Shown here piece by piece: positions 21,701-32,615 of a stretch of DNA of 64,000 nt; positions within the stretch are counted from its first letter, which is position 1; each line of letters starts with the position of its first letter. A program made the translations under genes and the position numbers. The stretch comes from Epichloe hybrida (taxonomy: Eukaryota > Ascomycota > Sordariomycetes > Hypocreales > Clavicipitaceae): assembly GCA_019022495.1 (NCBI GenBank), contig JAFEKR010000028.1, forward strand, positions 802,726 to 866,725. The letters run 5' to 3'. A model generated the notes under the pieces. That model was not told where the DNA came from, did not search any database, and saw nothing but the letters and a program-made list of their open reading frames with translations.

Positions 21701-23491
21701 CACTGCCTTCATCAACTCGGAGAGCTGAAGCCAGCCCAGGAAAAGAATGGAGAAGAAGGCAACGCCGCCACGCAAAAAGGCACCGCCAGTGTCGTCAGGC
21801 GTGTTGTAGAACAGGGAACCGACAATAAGACCGTTGCTGATGATGACGAAAAACTTGGTGTAAAGGGACGTCTTGTCTCCCCAGATGAGCCAGAACTCTC
21901 TCCGCGTGCAAGCCAAGATCTGTTGCCAAAAGCTGACCGTATAAACGGATTGCTTTATGACGGTTCGCGATTTCGCATCTCTGACCGAGTCAACGAAAGT
22001 CTGGGCATCTACGTGGCCAGTATCGTCAATGTGCTTCTCGTAGCCACTGACGTCATCCATGACGATTTTGTAGGCGCTGCTTTGGCAGAAGGTCTTCTCC
22101 AGCTCCTCTGCGGTCTTGGGGCATCGGTCCTCGCATCCTTGTCTGAATTGGCGAGCATTCACATCACACAGTGAAGTCAAGAAATCAGCCGTGGTCTGTC
22201 GAGGGGGGCAGTAATATCCCAGGTCGACGAAATACTGCTTAGCCTCGCTCGCGGGGCCTTGGTACAGCATTCGTCCTTGGTCAATGACGAGGACCTTGTC
22301 CATCAAGTCGTAGATACCCTGGCCGGCTTGATACAGTGTTGTCAGGGTTGTGCGGTCGGACACATCGGTCATTATGCGAAGCGATTTGGCGTAGTTGAAT
22401 GCCGTCGACGCATCCAGGCCTCGGGTTGAGTTGTCCCAGCAAGTGACACTGCTCTTCGTCGCCAGTGTCTCGGCAATACTAACGCGCTTCCTCTCACCAC
22501 CGGAGACGCCCCGGGTGTAAGCATCGCCGACAAGAGTGTCTTTGGTGTGAGACATGGCAAACATCTTCAAAAACGAATCGACAATCAGTTGAATATTGCC
22601 ACGTTCGTTCTTCTTGGTTTTGGTCCAGAGGGAAAACGTCAGGGTCTGGCCGACTGTCAGACTGGGCATATGCTGGTCATCTTCGGCATTGTAGACAGCC
22701 TCGCCGCGGAACCGTTTGTCCATTTTGGTTGAAGGAATGCCTCCGTATACGACGTCTCCTTCCACGGCTCGGAAAGATGCACGGTTATTGGCAATGACTT
22801 TGAGAAACGTGCTACAGCCGGAACCTGGTCTGCCTAGAACGAGCATCATCTCTCCTGGTCGGACCACGCCCGTGAAATTTTGTATCAAGTTCCTGCAAGG
22901 CTCTCTGGCTCTGCGGAAATTGAGGCAAGGAATCCAGCTGCAGAGATGGCTGTAAAGATCAGGACCAAAAGTGCCCGCAATGGCTTGTGGAAGTGTTCGT
23001 ACGGAGACGGCGCTTGCACCGACACCTTTGACCGTCAAGTTCTTGAAGAGCACCCCGACCTTCTTGGTTGACTCGCCGTTTTCTGGACTGCGCTTCTCCA
23101 GATGGCCTTCTCGGATGAATTGTTCTAGTTCGAAACCCTCGGCGTGCGCGGTAGTCTCACTGTCCGCATCAGCTGCAGAAGCTTCCTTCTCGGCATCAGG
23201 GGCAGCGCCTCGACCCGAAAATATCCTGCTAATGAAACTGCCTCTGGATTCCGTTTTGTGAGCTGCCGATGCAGTGGTGCTTCTTCGGGTCAATTCGCGT
23301 TGTAGATCTCGAAAGTCCTGGCGTGCGGCATGTTGACTGACTGGTCCATCGACGTAGGTATCTCCCCAGTAGCCATCGTTGGAGGTATCTTGTGTCAGAT
23401 TTTCGTTTGCATTGGGGGATGAATTCGGCACCGTTCCGTCTCGAGTTGGTGATGGGCTGGACTTGGCCTGCCCATGTGCTTGGTCCGTCAT
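18783..23491 (-). CDS. PDR/CDR-type full-size ABC transporter, one-base frameshift
   Basis: Four segments: 23491-19338, 19245-18932 and 18861-18783, the first broken by a frameshift near 20045. With that break bridged the product is about 1515 aa in the (NBD-TMD)x2 order of pleiotropic drug resistance exporters of the plasma membrane. NBD1 has the fungal-type degenerate Walker A GRPGSGCST, signature VSGGERKRVS and Walker B TCWDNSTRGLD. NBD2 has canonical GASGAGKTTLL, degenerate signature GVEHRKRLTIG and Walker B LLLFLDEPTSGLD. This asymmetry is normal for the CDR family. The end, SNWMLVYFFIYFVRVRRW, is reached only by splicing the last intron. Near 20043-20047 the frame after REHWKK must shift by one base to continue as EWRRSDENKALIEEI; no intron fits. 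The chosen start gives MTDQ; the upstream in-frame ATG (23635) would include a poly-G-encoded proline run. Intron 2 holds a T-run (coding sense), intron 3 a C14 run. Confidence 0.9.
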
Positions 23492-25596
23492 GTTGCGAGT
23501 CCTCGACTCCTCGGCCAAGACTACCGCGGGGGGGGGGGGGGGGCGCGTTCTTGTAGATGATTTCTTAATGATGCGACTTTTTGGTCGATCGGAGGCGTCA
23601 ACGTAGGAATCGATCAGGCATTGAGCTTCTCGCAAAGTAGGCTCCTTTGCGTGTGATTGACAAATGACAGAGATGGGCGCAGAACGATAAAGGCAACGGG
23701 TCGCGATTGATCAAACTTCCAGTCTTAATAGGTTCAAAGGGCCACCGCACAGGCAAAGGTCAACAAAATTCGTGACCCGAGCCCATGATGACGGCGACAA
23801 GGTTAGGTCCTGCGCTAAGGTCCATCGAGCTGTCATCGCCAATTGCACCATAAGCTGGAGTTTAGATATCTCCGGCTCCGGCACCTCCCGCTTCGACCCC
23901 TTCTACGCCATGTGGGTTCTAACTTCTCTCACCACTGCCAGACTGGGCGTTCAGATCCCGCTCCGCTGGAGATTATTATTAATTCCTTACTACCAGAGAC
24001 TTGTCCCCAATGTGTGCTTCACAGACATTTGAGGAGACACGACCTGCCTGCACGAAAAGGCCCGATGGGAAACAGATAGATAAGAGGAGAGGCCTTACTG
24101 TGAGAAGGATGGCTCGTCGATTGAGCTGTTGGCCGGGCTGTTTGCGCGGAATCTCGAGTATGAGTATGTTTTGTTGACTTCAAATGGGCCTCAAAACTCT
24201 TCTCAGCCGGCAGTGCGGATTTCGATAACATCATGGATCGGCCGAGTTCATTTCGACCTCATACAAGTGCAAAGGACTTGGCTCCTCCCCCGGGCTGTCG
24301 AAGGCAACTGGGTTATCGTCCAGTCAAGACAAGACACCGCTAATCTTTGTGCTGGGATCCACCCTTGTAAGATGATTCATTCCTCGTCATTGTTGTGTTT
24401 ACATCTGACTCCGACTCTGTTCCTCTCTCGTGAAATTATTGTTGAGGGACGGTGTCAAATCATCTTCCAGAGAATGGCGTTTTGCTTTAGCGAGACATCG
24501 GTTCGACTTCCAGGCCTGCAGAGCTTTTGTCTCCGTCGACTGTTGCCCGACCCCCTGATGCTTACTCAACCAGGCGACTTTCGACGATCGGCATGCATCA
24601 CCCAGTCCATCACCCAGTCTGCTGGCACTCTGGCTGGATGGCGTTGCAGTCGGAAAAGCCAAGACACAGGAATGCATCTCTCATGTGAGAGAGAGGAGCA
24701 CGATATGTGCCCTACAAATTATTTTAGTCGTGATATTCCATCCTGGAGCTCTCGCATTTCGAATCTCCAATCTGAAACGTGCGCTGCGTGTGCATATAGT
24801 CTGCCAGCTTCATCGGCTCTAAATGTCTGTCGTTTGATCTAGCCGTCGCTAGGCTAACATATCAGCAACGATATTTGGTCACACAACAAAGAGTATTGTG
24901 GTCTCGCATGCTGGTTTATTATGACCCGTTCCTGCTTCTTCTGGATTTGATTCATGGTCAACAAAGGCTGAGGATTGACCAGCGCACATTTTTGTGGACG
25001 AAATAGTTGATGCCATCATTGGCGGGCTGGCAGGCGCCATATCAGTAGCTATAGTGGCGTTCACGTTCAAGGCAGGCTTCTGGCCCATCTTGGTGTGTGC
25101 AATATTGCTCCGGCTCTGGCCGGGGGGGGGGAGGTCTTCTATCATCAATCCGGCGAGGCCGTACAAGGTCTTGCAGGGGAAATTGGAGCCGGATCCACAG
25201 GTCTCTCGTCAGGGGGAGGAATGTATCGTATTCGCGCTATGCTACTCCGTGTCGTGGACTTGATGCTGAAGGTTGTTCAATTTCGCTGCTGACGATGCTG
25301 GCAGCGAAAGAAGCCTCTAGAATCTAGCTAGGTGGGTCGGGTACGAGAAGACCCCCTGCAGGTCACCTGCCACACTGGGAATTATGCATGCCTGACAAAC
25401 GGGTCACTAAATGCGCATATCGCGTAAGGCCTCATAGCGCAACGCAATAACGCAATAACGCAACGCAATATGACGCAATAAGGCTCTTTTAAATCCCCTT
25501 CATTACGTTATTCCCTAATCTACGGCTATTCTATATAACCGCAGAGGATATACATTTAACGCTATTCATACCTAGTAAGCAAGCAAGGAATTTGTA
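23492..25596. other. Upstream region of the ABC transporter; no clear gene
   Basis: It contains the transporter promoter, a long G-run around 23528-23543, and about 2 kb without a recognisable gene. Around 24990-25280 the + strand has two overlapping frames with a hydrophobic, Gly/Ala-rich composition (IIGGLAGAISVAIVAF in one, AGEIGAGSTGLSSGGG in the other), meeting at a G-run at 25120-25130. This could be a broken small gene but I cannot name it. The last ~270 bp hold CGCAATA-type repeats and AT-rich sequence next to the MITE. Confidence 0.45.
25438..25482. repeat. Irregular CGCAATA repeat tract
   Basis: CGCAA, CGCAATAA and ACGCAATA units follow one another over 45 bp, in a stretch with no gene about 115 bp left of the MITE. 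It may belong to an older mobile element. Confidence 0.6.
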
Positions 25597-25815
25597 CAGT
25601 CCACCCCCGGTTTGATTTTACACGCCTACAAGCCCCACGCGGGGCGGTCACTATATGTAAGGTCTTATTGGTGTTATGGGTGGACAATTAGTTTGAGTAT
25701 GTAAAATACACGTAACATTTCCCACCCCGCTTAGTGCTACGCTCATCCTCGGTTTCGCATGTGATTGGCCTGCTACCCCTGGTTTACTCGTGTAAAATCA
25801 AACAGGGGTAGACTG
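25597..25815. mobile_element. MITE copy 1, 219 bp
   Basis: The two ends are inverted copies over about 27 bp: the left end starts CAGTCCACCCCCGG and continues TTTGATTTTACACG; the right end read in reverse starts CAGTCTACCCCTGT and continues TTGATTTTACACG, with a few mismatches. The element has no coding capacity. It is preceded by TA, as for Tc1/mariner-type insertions, but followed by AA, so the duplication may have decayed. The termini resemble those of the element at 43433-43723, giving two copies of one family in the window. Confidence 0.8.
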
Positions 25816-27671
25816 AAATTGGCCTGATATGCATCTCACTATGCTTGTTCATGCACATGGTCCCCGCAATCAAACCGAACACAAGAAGCGATCCCGCTTC
25901 CCCCAACGGTCATTATGTACTGTAGGGTGGCGGCAGCGGCAGCGGTTAAATGGACTGGATTCGGTAGCGTCGGTCCGACATGCATGTATGTACATACATG
26001 TACAGTCTCTGCGGAGTACTCCGTATTACGTGCGGACTAGTCCGTACAGGCGTCTCGTCTCTGGGTTTTGGCTCTCCGCTTTCAGAACTGAACCAAGGGT
26101 GTATTCCACTCTACGAAAAACTCTTGTCAACGAATTTGCACACATGAAAAGTTACGGAATCCGGTCCGTTTCGCATGAACACCTCTCTTTCCTTGTTTGT
26201 GATATGGGGGCCAAATAACAAACATTACCAACGAATAGCCTGAATATACTTGCGGTCTTATGCGAACAGGGGACCCTGGAATTAGACCGAAGTGGAAGTG
26301 ATCCTATCCAGTCATTCAATCACAGGGAATTGAGGTGGCAGAAGCTTGAGAATTGAGGGAGTTGACGATCTCTGCTTGCTCCAAGGTTCTAGAAACAAAG
26401 CAGCGCAAAAAAAAAAGAAAAAAGCCTCATTTTACAGCCCTGTGTCTCTGTGCCCAAGGCTTCGACGGGACCCCGAGCCGACGGGTTGGTGGCCCGGTCG
26501 TACTCCGTACATATTTCTGTTGGGTATGTAATACCCGGTCTCGATTCCCTGCTTCCGGCTGAACTGCCTTAATAGGCGTCGTTTCCACTGCACCCTGACA
26601 TTATAGGCGAATTACAGTGATATGACCTGGTGGATCAAGAAGGCTCGTGACCTCAATGTACGCAGATGACCCTGTCGGCAGCCTGCGGCTTCTCATGACG
26701 GCTAATAAAAGCAATCAAGAACAAGCTTATGTATTAGCACGCGGCAAGCGGCTGCACACGGCGGCGCGGCAGAGGTCTTTGATGGCCCAGAGTTGCGCCC
26801 AGGAAATCTGGTGCAAGGGGGGCGGGCACGGGGGTTGTTAGCACAAGTCGACAAGAACGAGAACGTTTGAGCTTGACTCGATGCAGCTGCTGTGCCGCAA
26901 TGCCATAATGCGCCGCGCCGCGGTTGTTCGGAAACGAAAGAAATTGCGGAATTTCGCAAATTTCGCAAATGCAAGTGTTGCTGAGCTGCAAGACGACAAA
27001 GGCAAAGCATGCGAAGAAAACGCCCCCGAATTGACGTGGCAGGTGACGCAGACCGGGCCTTTTTCGGGCCGCGTATGTACAAGCCGTTGCCAAGTTGCGT
27101 ACGGATTACACGCGGATTACACGCGGATTACATGCGAATTACGTCCGTACATACGGATTACATAGTACTCCGTACATGCGGAATGCCAGACACGAGGCTT
27201 GGAGTGCAGCAGGTCTTCGTGTCAAACCCCTGCGCAGGTTTCCATTGTTCCATTCTTTGCATTGTGCGATCGCCAATGCAACAACCGTCTCTCAGCCGTC
27301 TCTCAGCCGTCTCCCCGCCCCCCGCCCCCGCCCCCCGCCACATCGCCCAAAACAACAAGAATCGTCAGCCTCATCGACCAAAGCTACGGGGGGTTCTCAA
27401 AAGCGCCGTGTAATAGCCCGTACGTCAAACGAGTTGTCATCGTCGACGGTTGACGGCTGACGTCTGACGGCTTGAGCCATTTTGATCATGCGCCGCGGTG
27501 CCTGTCAGCGGACCAAGACTTCCCGACGACGCCGCAAATGCAGCAGGACGCATACGTGAAAGCCCACGCCAATTCCGTCGAGGGATGGAATTTGTCGAAT
27601 TTCCCCCAGTACGAGGACGGATGCACAACGCATGAGCATGGCATGGTGCGACTGGCCCGCTTGGACCAGCT

Positions 27672-27722
27672 GCGGCAACAACAGCAACAGCAACAGCAAC
27701 AACAACAACAACAACAACAACG
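27672..27722. repeat. CAA/CAG microsatellite
   Basis: About 17 consecutive CAA or CAG triplets, followed by CGA/CGG triplets. Not inside a supported gene. Confidence 0.85.
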
Positions 27723-28714
27723 ACGGCGACGATGACGACAATAATACGGAGTGCATGGCGTTCGTTGCTTTTCTGGAAGAAAGCAGTGGGCCATTATCCC
27801 TGTGTCGCCCCTCCCCAATGTCCTCCACGTCCATGCCAATATTATCGGCCATGTCCACTTTGGCATCTCCGCCCCTTTTGACCGTGAAGCAAGCAGACCT
27901 TTATCTCACCTAGCGCGAGAGAAGACAGTTTAAACTCTCTTTGCTCCTAAGAATACCGGCACCATAATAATTTAAACCTATGTCAACGTCACGACATCTG
28001 TCAATTTGAACGAGCCCAAGGCATCGTTGCCTCTCTCGTCGGCTAAACACTTAATACTTGTTCTTTATTTGTACGGAGTACGGGCCACAGAGTAATGATC
28101 CTTGCTCTTCTTCGGGCCTTCCTGGTGGTCACGTAACGGGGCTTGCATTGACGGTTGGTCCGCTGCAGATTCTTGTCGAGTCGTTGCGATTTATGGTCGA
28201 CCGCTCAACCCGTGAATCTTTGGTCAAACATTGATTATTGCGCCGGGAAAAGTTCATCTTGCTGAAGCCATCAACTCGGTCAGCCCGCGCCAATCCGACA
28301 ATTCTTTTGACACGGACTTGTTGGTCTTGCTTGCAGGAAACACGACAAAACAAGTAAGTGGCAAAGCCAACATTTTGGTCAAACCACCGTGCACAACACC
28401 ATCTCTCTCCACTTCCAAAACTTCCTCGATGCGCACACACCATCCCTACTTGTTGCCTACCCACCACTAGCACACAGTCCCGAGGTGGCCGGGGGCCCCC
28501 AGGCCGAATCCCACACGCAATCCTCGTCTTCCCCAAGTCCATGGAAGGCCCATGGGGAAATGCAGTAGGGGTGTGGTATTGGTTGTAACGATGGCTGCTT
28601 CATTATTAGCTCTGTTTACTCCCCCACTCACAGAACTACATGTCACCAGACAGACTCAAGAGGGGTCCAACCTTGTTGGGGGAAGGATGATGACTGACGG
28701 ACGTGACTGCAATG

Positions 28715-28747
28715 TATAAGTTGGTCCCATCCCATCCCCTCCCCCGC
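28715..28747 (+). promoter_or_regulatory. Possible core promoter and CreA-type site
   Basis: TATAAG at 28715-28720 lies about 140 bp before the sugar transporter's ATG, and CCCCGC at 28742-28747 matches, on the minus strand, the carbon-repressor consensus SYGGRG. A carbon-repression site before a sugar transporter is plausible, but such six-base matches are frequent by chance in this C-rich stretch. Confidence 0.25.
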
Positions 28748-28856
28748 ATCACTTACCCAGCCGTCTTGCCCATGTTTTATGACACATTCAGTTACTCAAC
28801 CCCCTACTTACTGACACTTCATTCATCCTCAGGAACGATTTTGAGGTAAAGCAGTC

Positions 28857-30508
28857 ATGAGTGTCATTAGAAAGGTGTCTCTGTCCAAGCCTCCTGGCGA
28901 GGCGGGCAAATCTTGGCCTGGCATCGTTGTTGGCTTCTTCGTTGCCTTTGGTGGCGTTCTGTTTGGCTATGATACCGGCACAATCAGTGGCATTCTGGCC
29001 ATGCCGTACTGGCAGGACACTTTCAGCACCGGATACCGAAACCCCCAAAACCACCTCGACGTTACCACTGACCAGGAATCTGCCATTGTATCAATCTTGT
29101 CTGCCGGTACATTCTTCGGTGCCTTGTATCGCCACTCATGAGCGACCACATTGGCCGGCGTCTGGCTCTCATCATCTCATGCTGGGTCTTCAACCTTGGG
29201 GTCATCCTGCAAACCGCGTCCACTGCCATTCCCATGTTCCTGGCCGGCCGCTTCTTCGCTGGTCTCGGTGTCGGTTTGATCTCGGCTCTGATTCCTCTAT
29301 ATCAGTCCGAAACTGCACCCAAGTGGATTCGTGGCGCAATCGTCGGTGCTTACCAGTTCTCCATTACCGTTGGTCTGCTACTTGCAGCCGTTGTCAACAA
29401 CTCCAGCAAAGATCGATACGACTCTGGCAGCTACCGCATCCCCATTGCCGTCCAGTTTGCGTGGTCCCTCATCCTCTTCATCGGCATGATCATCCTTCCC
29501 GAAACACCCCGGTATCTGATCAAATCGGGCCAGGGAGAAAAGGCAGCCAAGGCTTTGGGCATGCTTCGTCGACTTCCCGCAGATCATCCTGCCGTCAGTG
29601 ACGAGCTCGCGGAGATCAAGGCTTCCCACGACCATGAGATGAGCTTGGGAGCAGCCTCATACCTATCATGCTTCAAGCGCCCGATTTTGAAACGACAGCT
29701 CACCGGTATGGCTCTTCAAGGCCTTCAGCAACTGACGGGAATCAACTTCATCTTTTACTACGGCACCAAGTATTTCCAGAACTCGGGTGTGTCGTCTGGG
29801 TTCGTCATCTCCATGATCACGTCGGCCATCAACGTGCTCTCTACACTGCCAGGCATGTACATGACTGACAAGTGGGGACGTCGGCCATTGCTGCTCCTCG
29901 GCGCCATCGGCATGGCCGTCTCGCAACTGGTGGTCGCAGTGTCAGGCACCCTAAGTTCTGGACAAGAGCCCGATGGAAAGGTCACGGTGAAGAACATTGA
30001 CGGCCAAAAGGTAGCCGTCGCGTTTTCCTGCATCTACATCTTCTTCTTCGCCTCCACTTGGGGACCTCTCGCTTGGGTAGTCACTGGAGAAATCTTCCCC
30101 CTCAAGTCGCGTGCCAAATCTCTCAGCATGACGACGGCCACCAACTGGCTTTTCAACTGGGCCATTGCCTACTCGACACCTTATCTCGTCAACTACGGTG
30201 ATGGCTACGCCAACCTGCAGTCAAAGATTTTCTTCATCTGGTTCGCGTGCTGCTTCATCTGCATTGCCTTTGTCTACTTCTTCATTTACGAAACGAAGGG
30301 TCTCACCCTGGAAGAGATTGATTTGCTTTACACCGAGGTATCGTCTGCCAGGAAATCGAAGGACTGGAAGCCTCAGAACAGCTGGGTGCAGCGACGAAGC
30401 ATTGCTCAACAGGGCGGTGCGGCGGAAGATGAGACGAAGGACAGTGGCAGCCATGGCGAATACAGCCCCGGCGCTTCTCACTTGGAGAAGAATGTCAATG
30501 ACGTGTAG
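28857..30508 (+). CDS. MFS hexose-type sugar transporter, one-base frameshift
   Basis: Two overlapping frames make one sugar porter. The first (from ATG 28857) reads SWPGIVVGFFVAFGGVLFGY then DTGTISG, the classic first helix, up to SAGTFFGAL near 29127. The second continues SPLMSDHIGRR and runs without interruption to the stop at 30506-30508. Hallmarks: loop 2-3 HIGRR, ETAPKWIRGAIVGAYQ, PETPRYLIKSGQ, the sugar-binding GLQQLTGINFIFYYG, the repeat-half loop DKWGRRP, and the C-terminal signature ETKGLTLEEID. The joined length of about 550 aa and 12 predicted helices suit a plasma-membrane monosaccharide/H+ symporter of the fungal hexose transporter group. Adding one base near 29127 restores the frame and gives the expected GAL-V-SPL-SD connection; there is no room for an intron. 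Either the allele is broken or the assembly lost one G of a GG pair. The whole downstream frame looks intact, arguing against an old pseudogene. Confidence 0.9.
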
Positions 30509-30867
30509 ATATTGATATGATGAATGCCTTTTGTGTATAGCAGCAGTACATGCGTCTATAAATTTAATGAAATACGTGGTCGCTTTGAAAATTCGACAGA
30601 GTTGTCCTGCATGGCGCGCACATTTGGTTCGTATATTCGAACAAAGAAAGGCAGGGGCCCCGTCCCAGGTACCGTCATCAGTCATCAGTCATCACTCAAC
30701 AAAGACAAAATCTCGCCGGCAATCTGTAAATTCGGCGCATGTCCGTCGTATCAATATCAGTCAGCAGATGTTGTTCTCGGTGCACGCCCGCTAGCGCCCA
30801 GCGAGAAAACCTGGCCCGAAATCAAATCCCCTTCAGGAGAGAGAGAGTCTTAATCTCGGGACGCAAA

Positions 30868-31176
30868 CTACTGCTGGATATATGCGCCGGTCAACGGTCC
30901 CCGGCCGAGGAGCTCGTGCTTGACGACACCGAGCATCCGCTTGTCGTGAAGCAGGAAAATGGTGCGCAGGTCGTTGAAGCAGCGAAGACTGACCTCGCTC
31001 GCGCAGCATCTCGGGAGACATGGCGGCCAACTCTCGCTGGTCAGCTCAAGACAGACTTGGAAAACTTGTCTGTCGCCTGGTGGCTTCCTGACTCTCAGAT
31101 GCTCTTCTTCCCTTGGCTCCAGCGGCATCCTCTGCATGTCTCGCTCGGATGAGGACTGAACAAAGCCGAGAGTCAT
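30868..31176 (-). pseudogene. Possible gene fragment, family not identified
   Basis: A 102-codon minus-strand frame contains a conserved-looking segment, CFNDLRTIFLLHDKRMLGVV, followed by KHELLGRGPLT, near its C-terminus. The composition differs from the random frames around it, and I have the impression of a motif seen in larger fungal proteins, but I cannot name the family. No upstream exons are evident, so if real it is probably the remaining end of a larger gene. Confidence 0.25.
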
Positions 31177-32017
31177 GGTCTGCTTCTCTCCCGACCGTCC
31201 GAATACAGTACAGTACCATGGCCTATCTTCTGCAACAAGGCTTCGTTCGTGTTAGGAGCGAAGGCAGGGAATACCAAAGCGAGTCAGCAAAAGACCCTCC
31301 ATATCACGCCCTGGAAACCAACCAGGCGGCCCAGGGGCCAGCATCATCACCCGGCCGAGTTGCGGTCTTGATTGACATGGATGTGGGAACATGAAGCTAG
31401 TGCAAACGCATGCAAAAGTGTGCATGAGGTTGAGGGTGAGCTTGTCAATGATGAACGACGCGAGTCGAACAAGAAGAAAAACAGAAGAGACAGCCTTGGG
31501 GAGCGCAACAAGTCTTCGGCTTCCCCCGATTCGCAACCGCGAGCATGGCACGACGCTTGGATCTCTCGGCAGCCTGCACTCCAATCCAGGTTGCCCACCG
31601 ACGCTCACCAGAAAGGGATTGCTGTGTCGTCCACTTTCCGATCATCTTCGCCATCATTGTATTATTGTGGAAGCAAGGGGTGCCGGACCCCTGAAGTGGT
31701 GGACTTCTGACTTCTGGGCCAATGTTAATGACTCGCATGACTCGCATGACGCGCGATGATTACAATTGTTCGCCTGCCGCTCCCAGCTTTGAATCATTAA
31801 CGGTAAAGGCCGGATCGTGGCTGGCTCCGAGAACTTCAGGGTCGCCGACGATTGTCGGACCCATGAGAGTGCCGGATGGGTGAGGCTGGTTGTTTTTTCT
31901 TTCCTCTTCTTTTTCCTTTTCTCTTGTCCTCTTTTTTTTTTTTTTTTGCCACCATGTTTGACCCGGCAAATTGGACATCAGCACTCCCAGCCGGGTCCGT
32001 ATGCCACGGCCACGTCC

Positions 32018-32078
32018 GGATGGCGTTCGAATGGCGTTCGAATGGCGTCAGGATGGCGTCCGCATGGCGTCCGAATGG
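32018..32078. repeat. 12-bp minisatellite (ATGGCGTTCGA-like)
   Basis: About five degenerate copies of a unit beginning ATGGCGTNCG, with ATGGCGT at the start of each, in the far upstream region of the RGS gene. Confidence 0.75.
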
Positions 32079-32615
32079 AACGGTGCGGCGGGGATGGCCA
32101 CGGGGAGGGCACAATCCGCATCATTCAACACTCTCAAAAAGCAAACCAAACATCCGTAGATGGTAAATGCCATGCAGGAAATTCAAACTGCCGAGTCCTC
32201 GCCGACACTGGTATGATCGGACCCGAATACCTGGGACCACTGCTATCCTGCCTGCTCCCCCTGGACTGGACGGCCAGGGTTTGTCGACGGCCTTTTCCAG
32301 AGAGAAGCAAAAGCAAAATGAAGCTGGCAAACAGCACGAACGACTGGGACACTCTTGTTCGCCAATCTTAGTTTTCTCGCCCTAGTTCGCCGCACACGCC
32401 AGCCCCCGATCGTAGCCCCTGTGCTGTCATGGAGACATAGGACGCCATCAGCCATCAGACCCCGACGAGCTTCTTTAATATATCTATCCATGTCCTCTTG
32501 TCCCCCTTCTTTCTGTTTCCTCGATGCCCTCTTCTTGTTTGGTCACCCGCCATTCTCGGCAGACTCACGCACGAACAACCTGGCAATCAAGCCCGACATT
32601 GGACAGCGTACCACC

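Larger units (their letters stand above)
25816..28856. other. Gene-poor intergenic region before the sugar transporter
   Basis: About 3 kb with several short open frames but no protein I recognise. Structures seen: palindromic TACGGAGTA-type motifs (26012, 26501, 27165, 28072), a GCGGATTACAC-like repeat at about 27095-27140, C-rich repeats at about 27287-27340, and a CAA/CAG tract at 27672-27722. A frame at 27472-27735 (+) would encode 87 aa ending in polyglutamine, but it has no domain and I do not call it a gene. The promoter of the transporter occupies the right end. Confidence 0.45.
30509..32615. other. Intergenic region between sugar transporter and 7TM-RGS gene
   Basis: About 2.1 kb. 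It holds a possible gene fragment on the minus strand (30868-31176), a short tandem repeat CTCGCATGA near 31732-31752, a T-run near 31930 and a 12-bp repeat at 32018-32078. The right end is the promoter and leader of the RGS gene, whose start has the strong context CCACCATGG. Confidence 0.45.

Noticed and set aside
21668..22174. + strand open frame of 168 codons opposite the ABC transporter
   Set aside because: Lies entirely within the transporter exon on the other strand; no recognisable domain.
27472..27735. Short + strand gene ending in polyglutamine
   Set aside because: The polyQ derives from a CAA/CAG microsatellite, the rest has no domain and no clear splice continuation.
13727..30508. 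A single secondary metabolite cluster covering oxidase, ABC transporter and sugar transporter
   Set aside because: No core biosynthetic enzyme, a 5 kb gene-poor gap in the middle, and the sugar transporter and membrane protein have other plausible roles.
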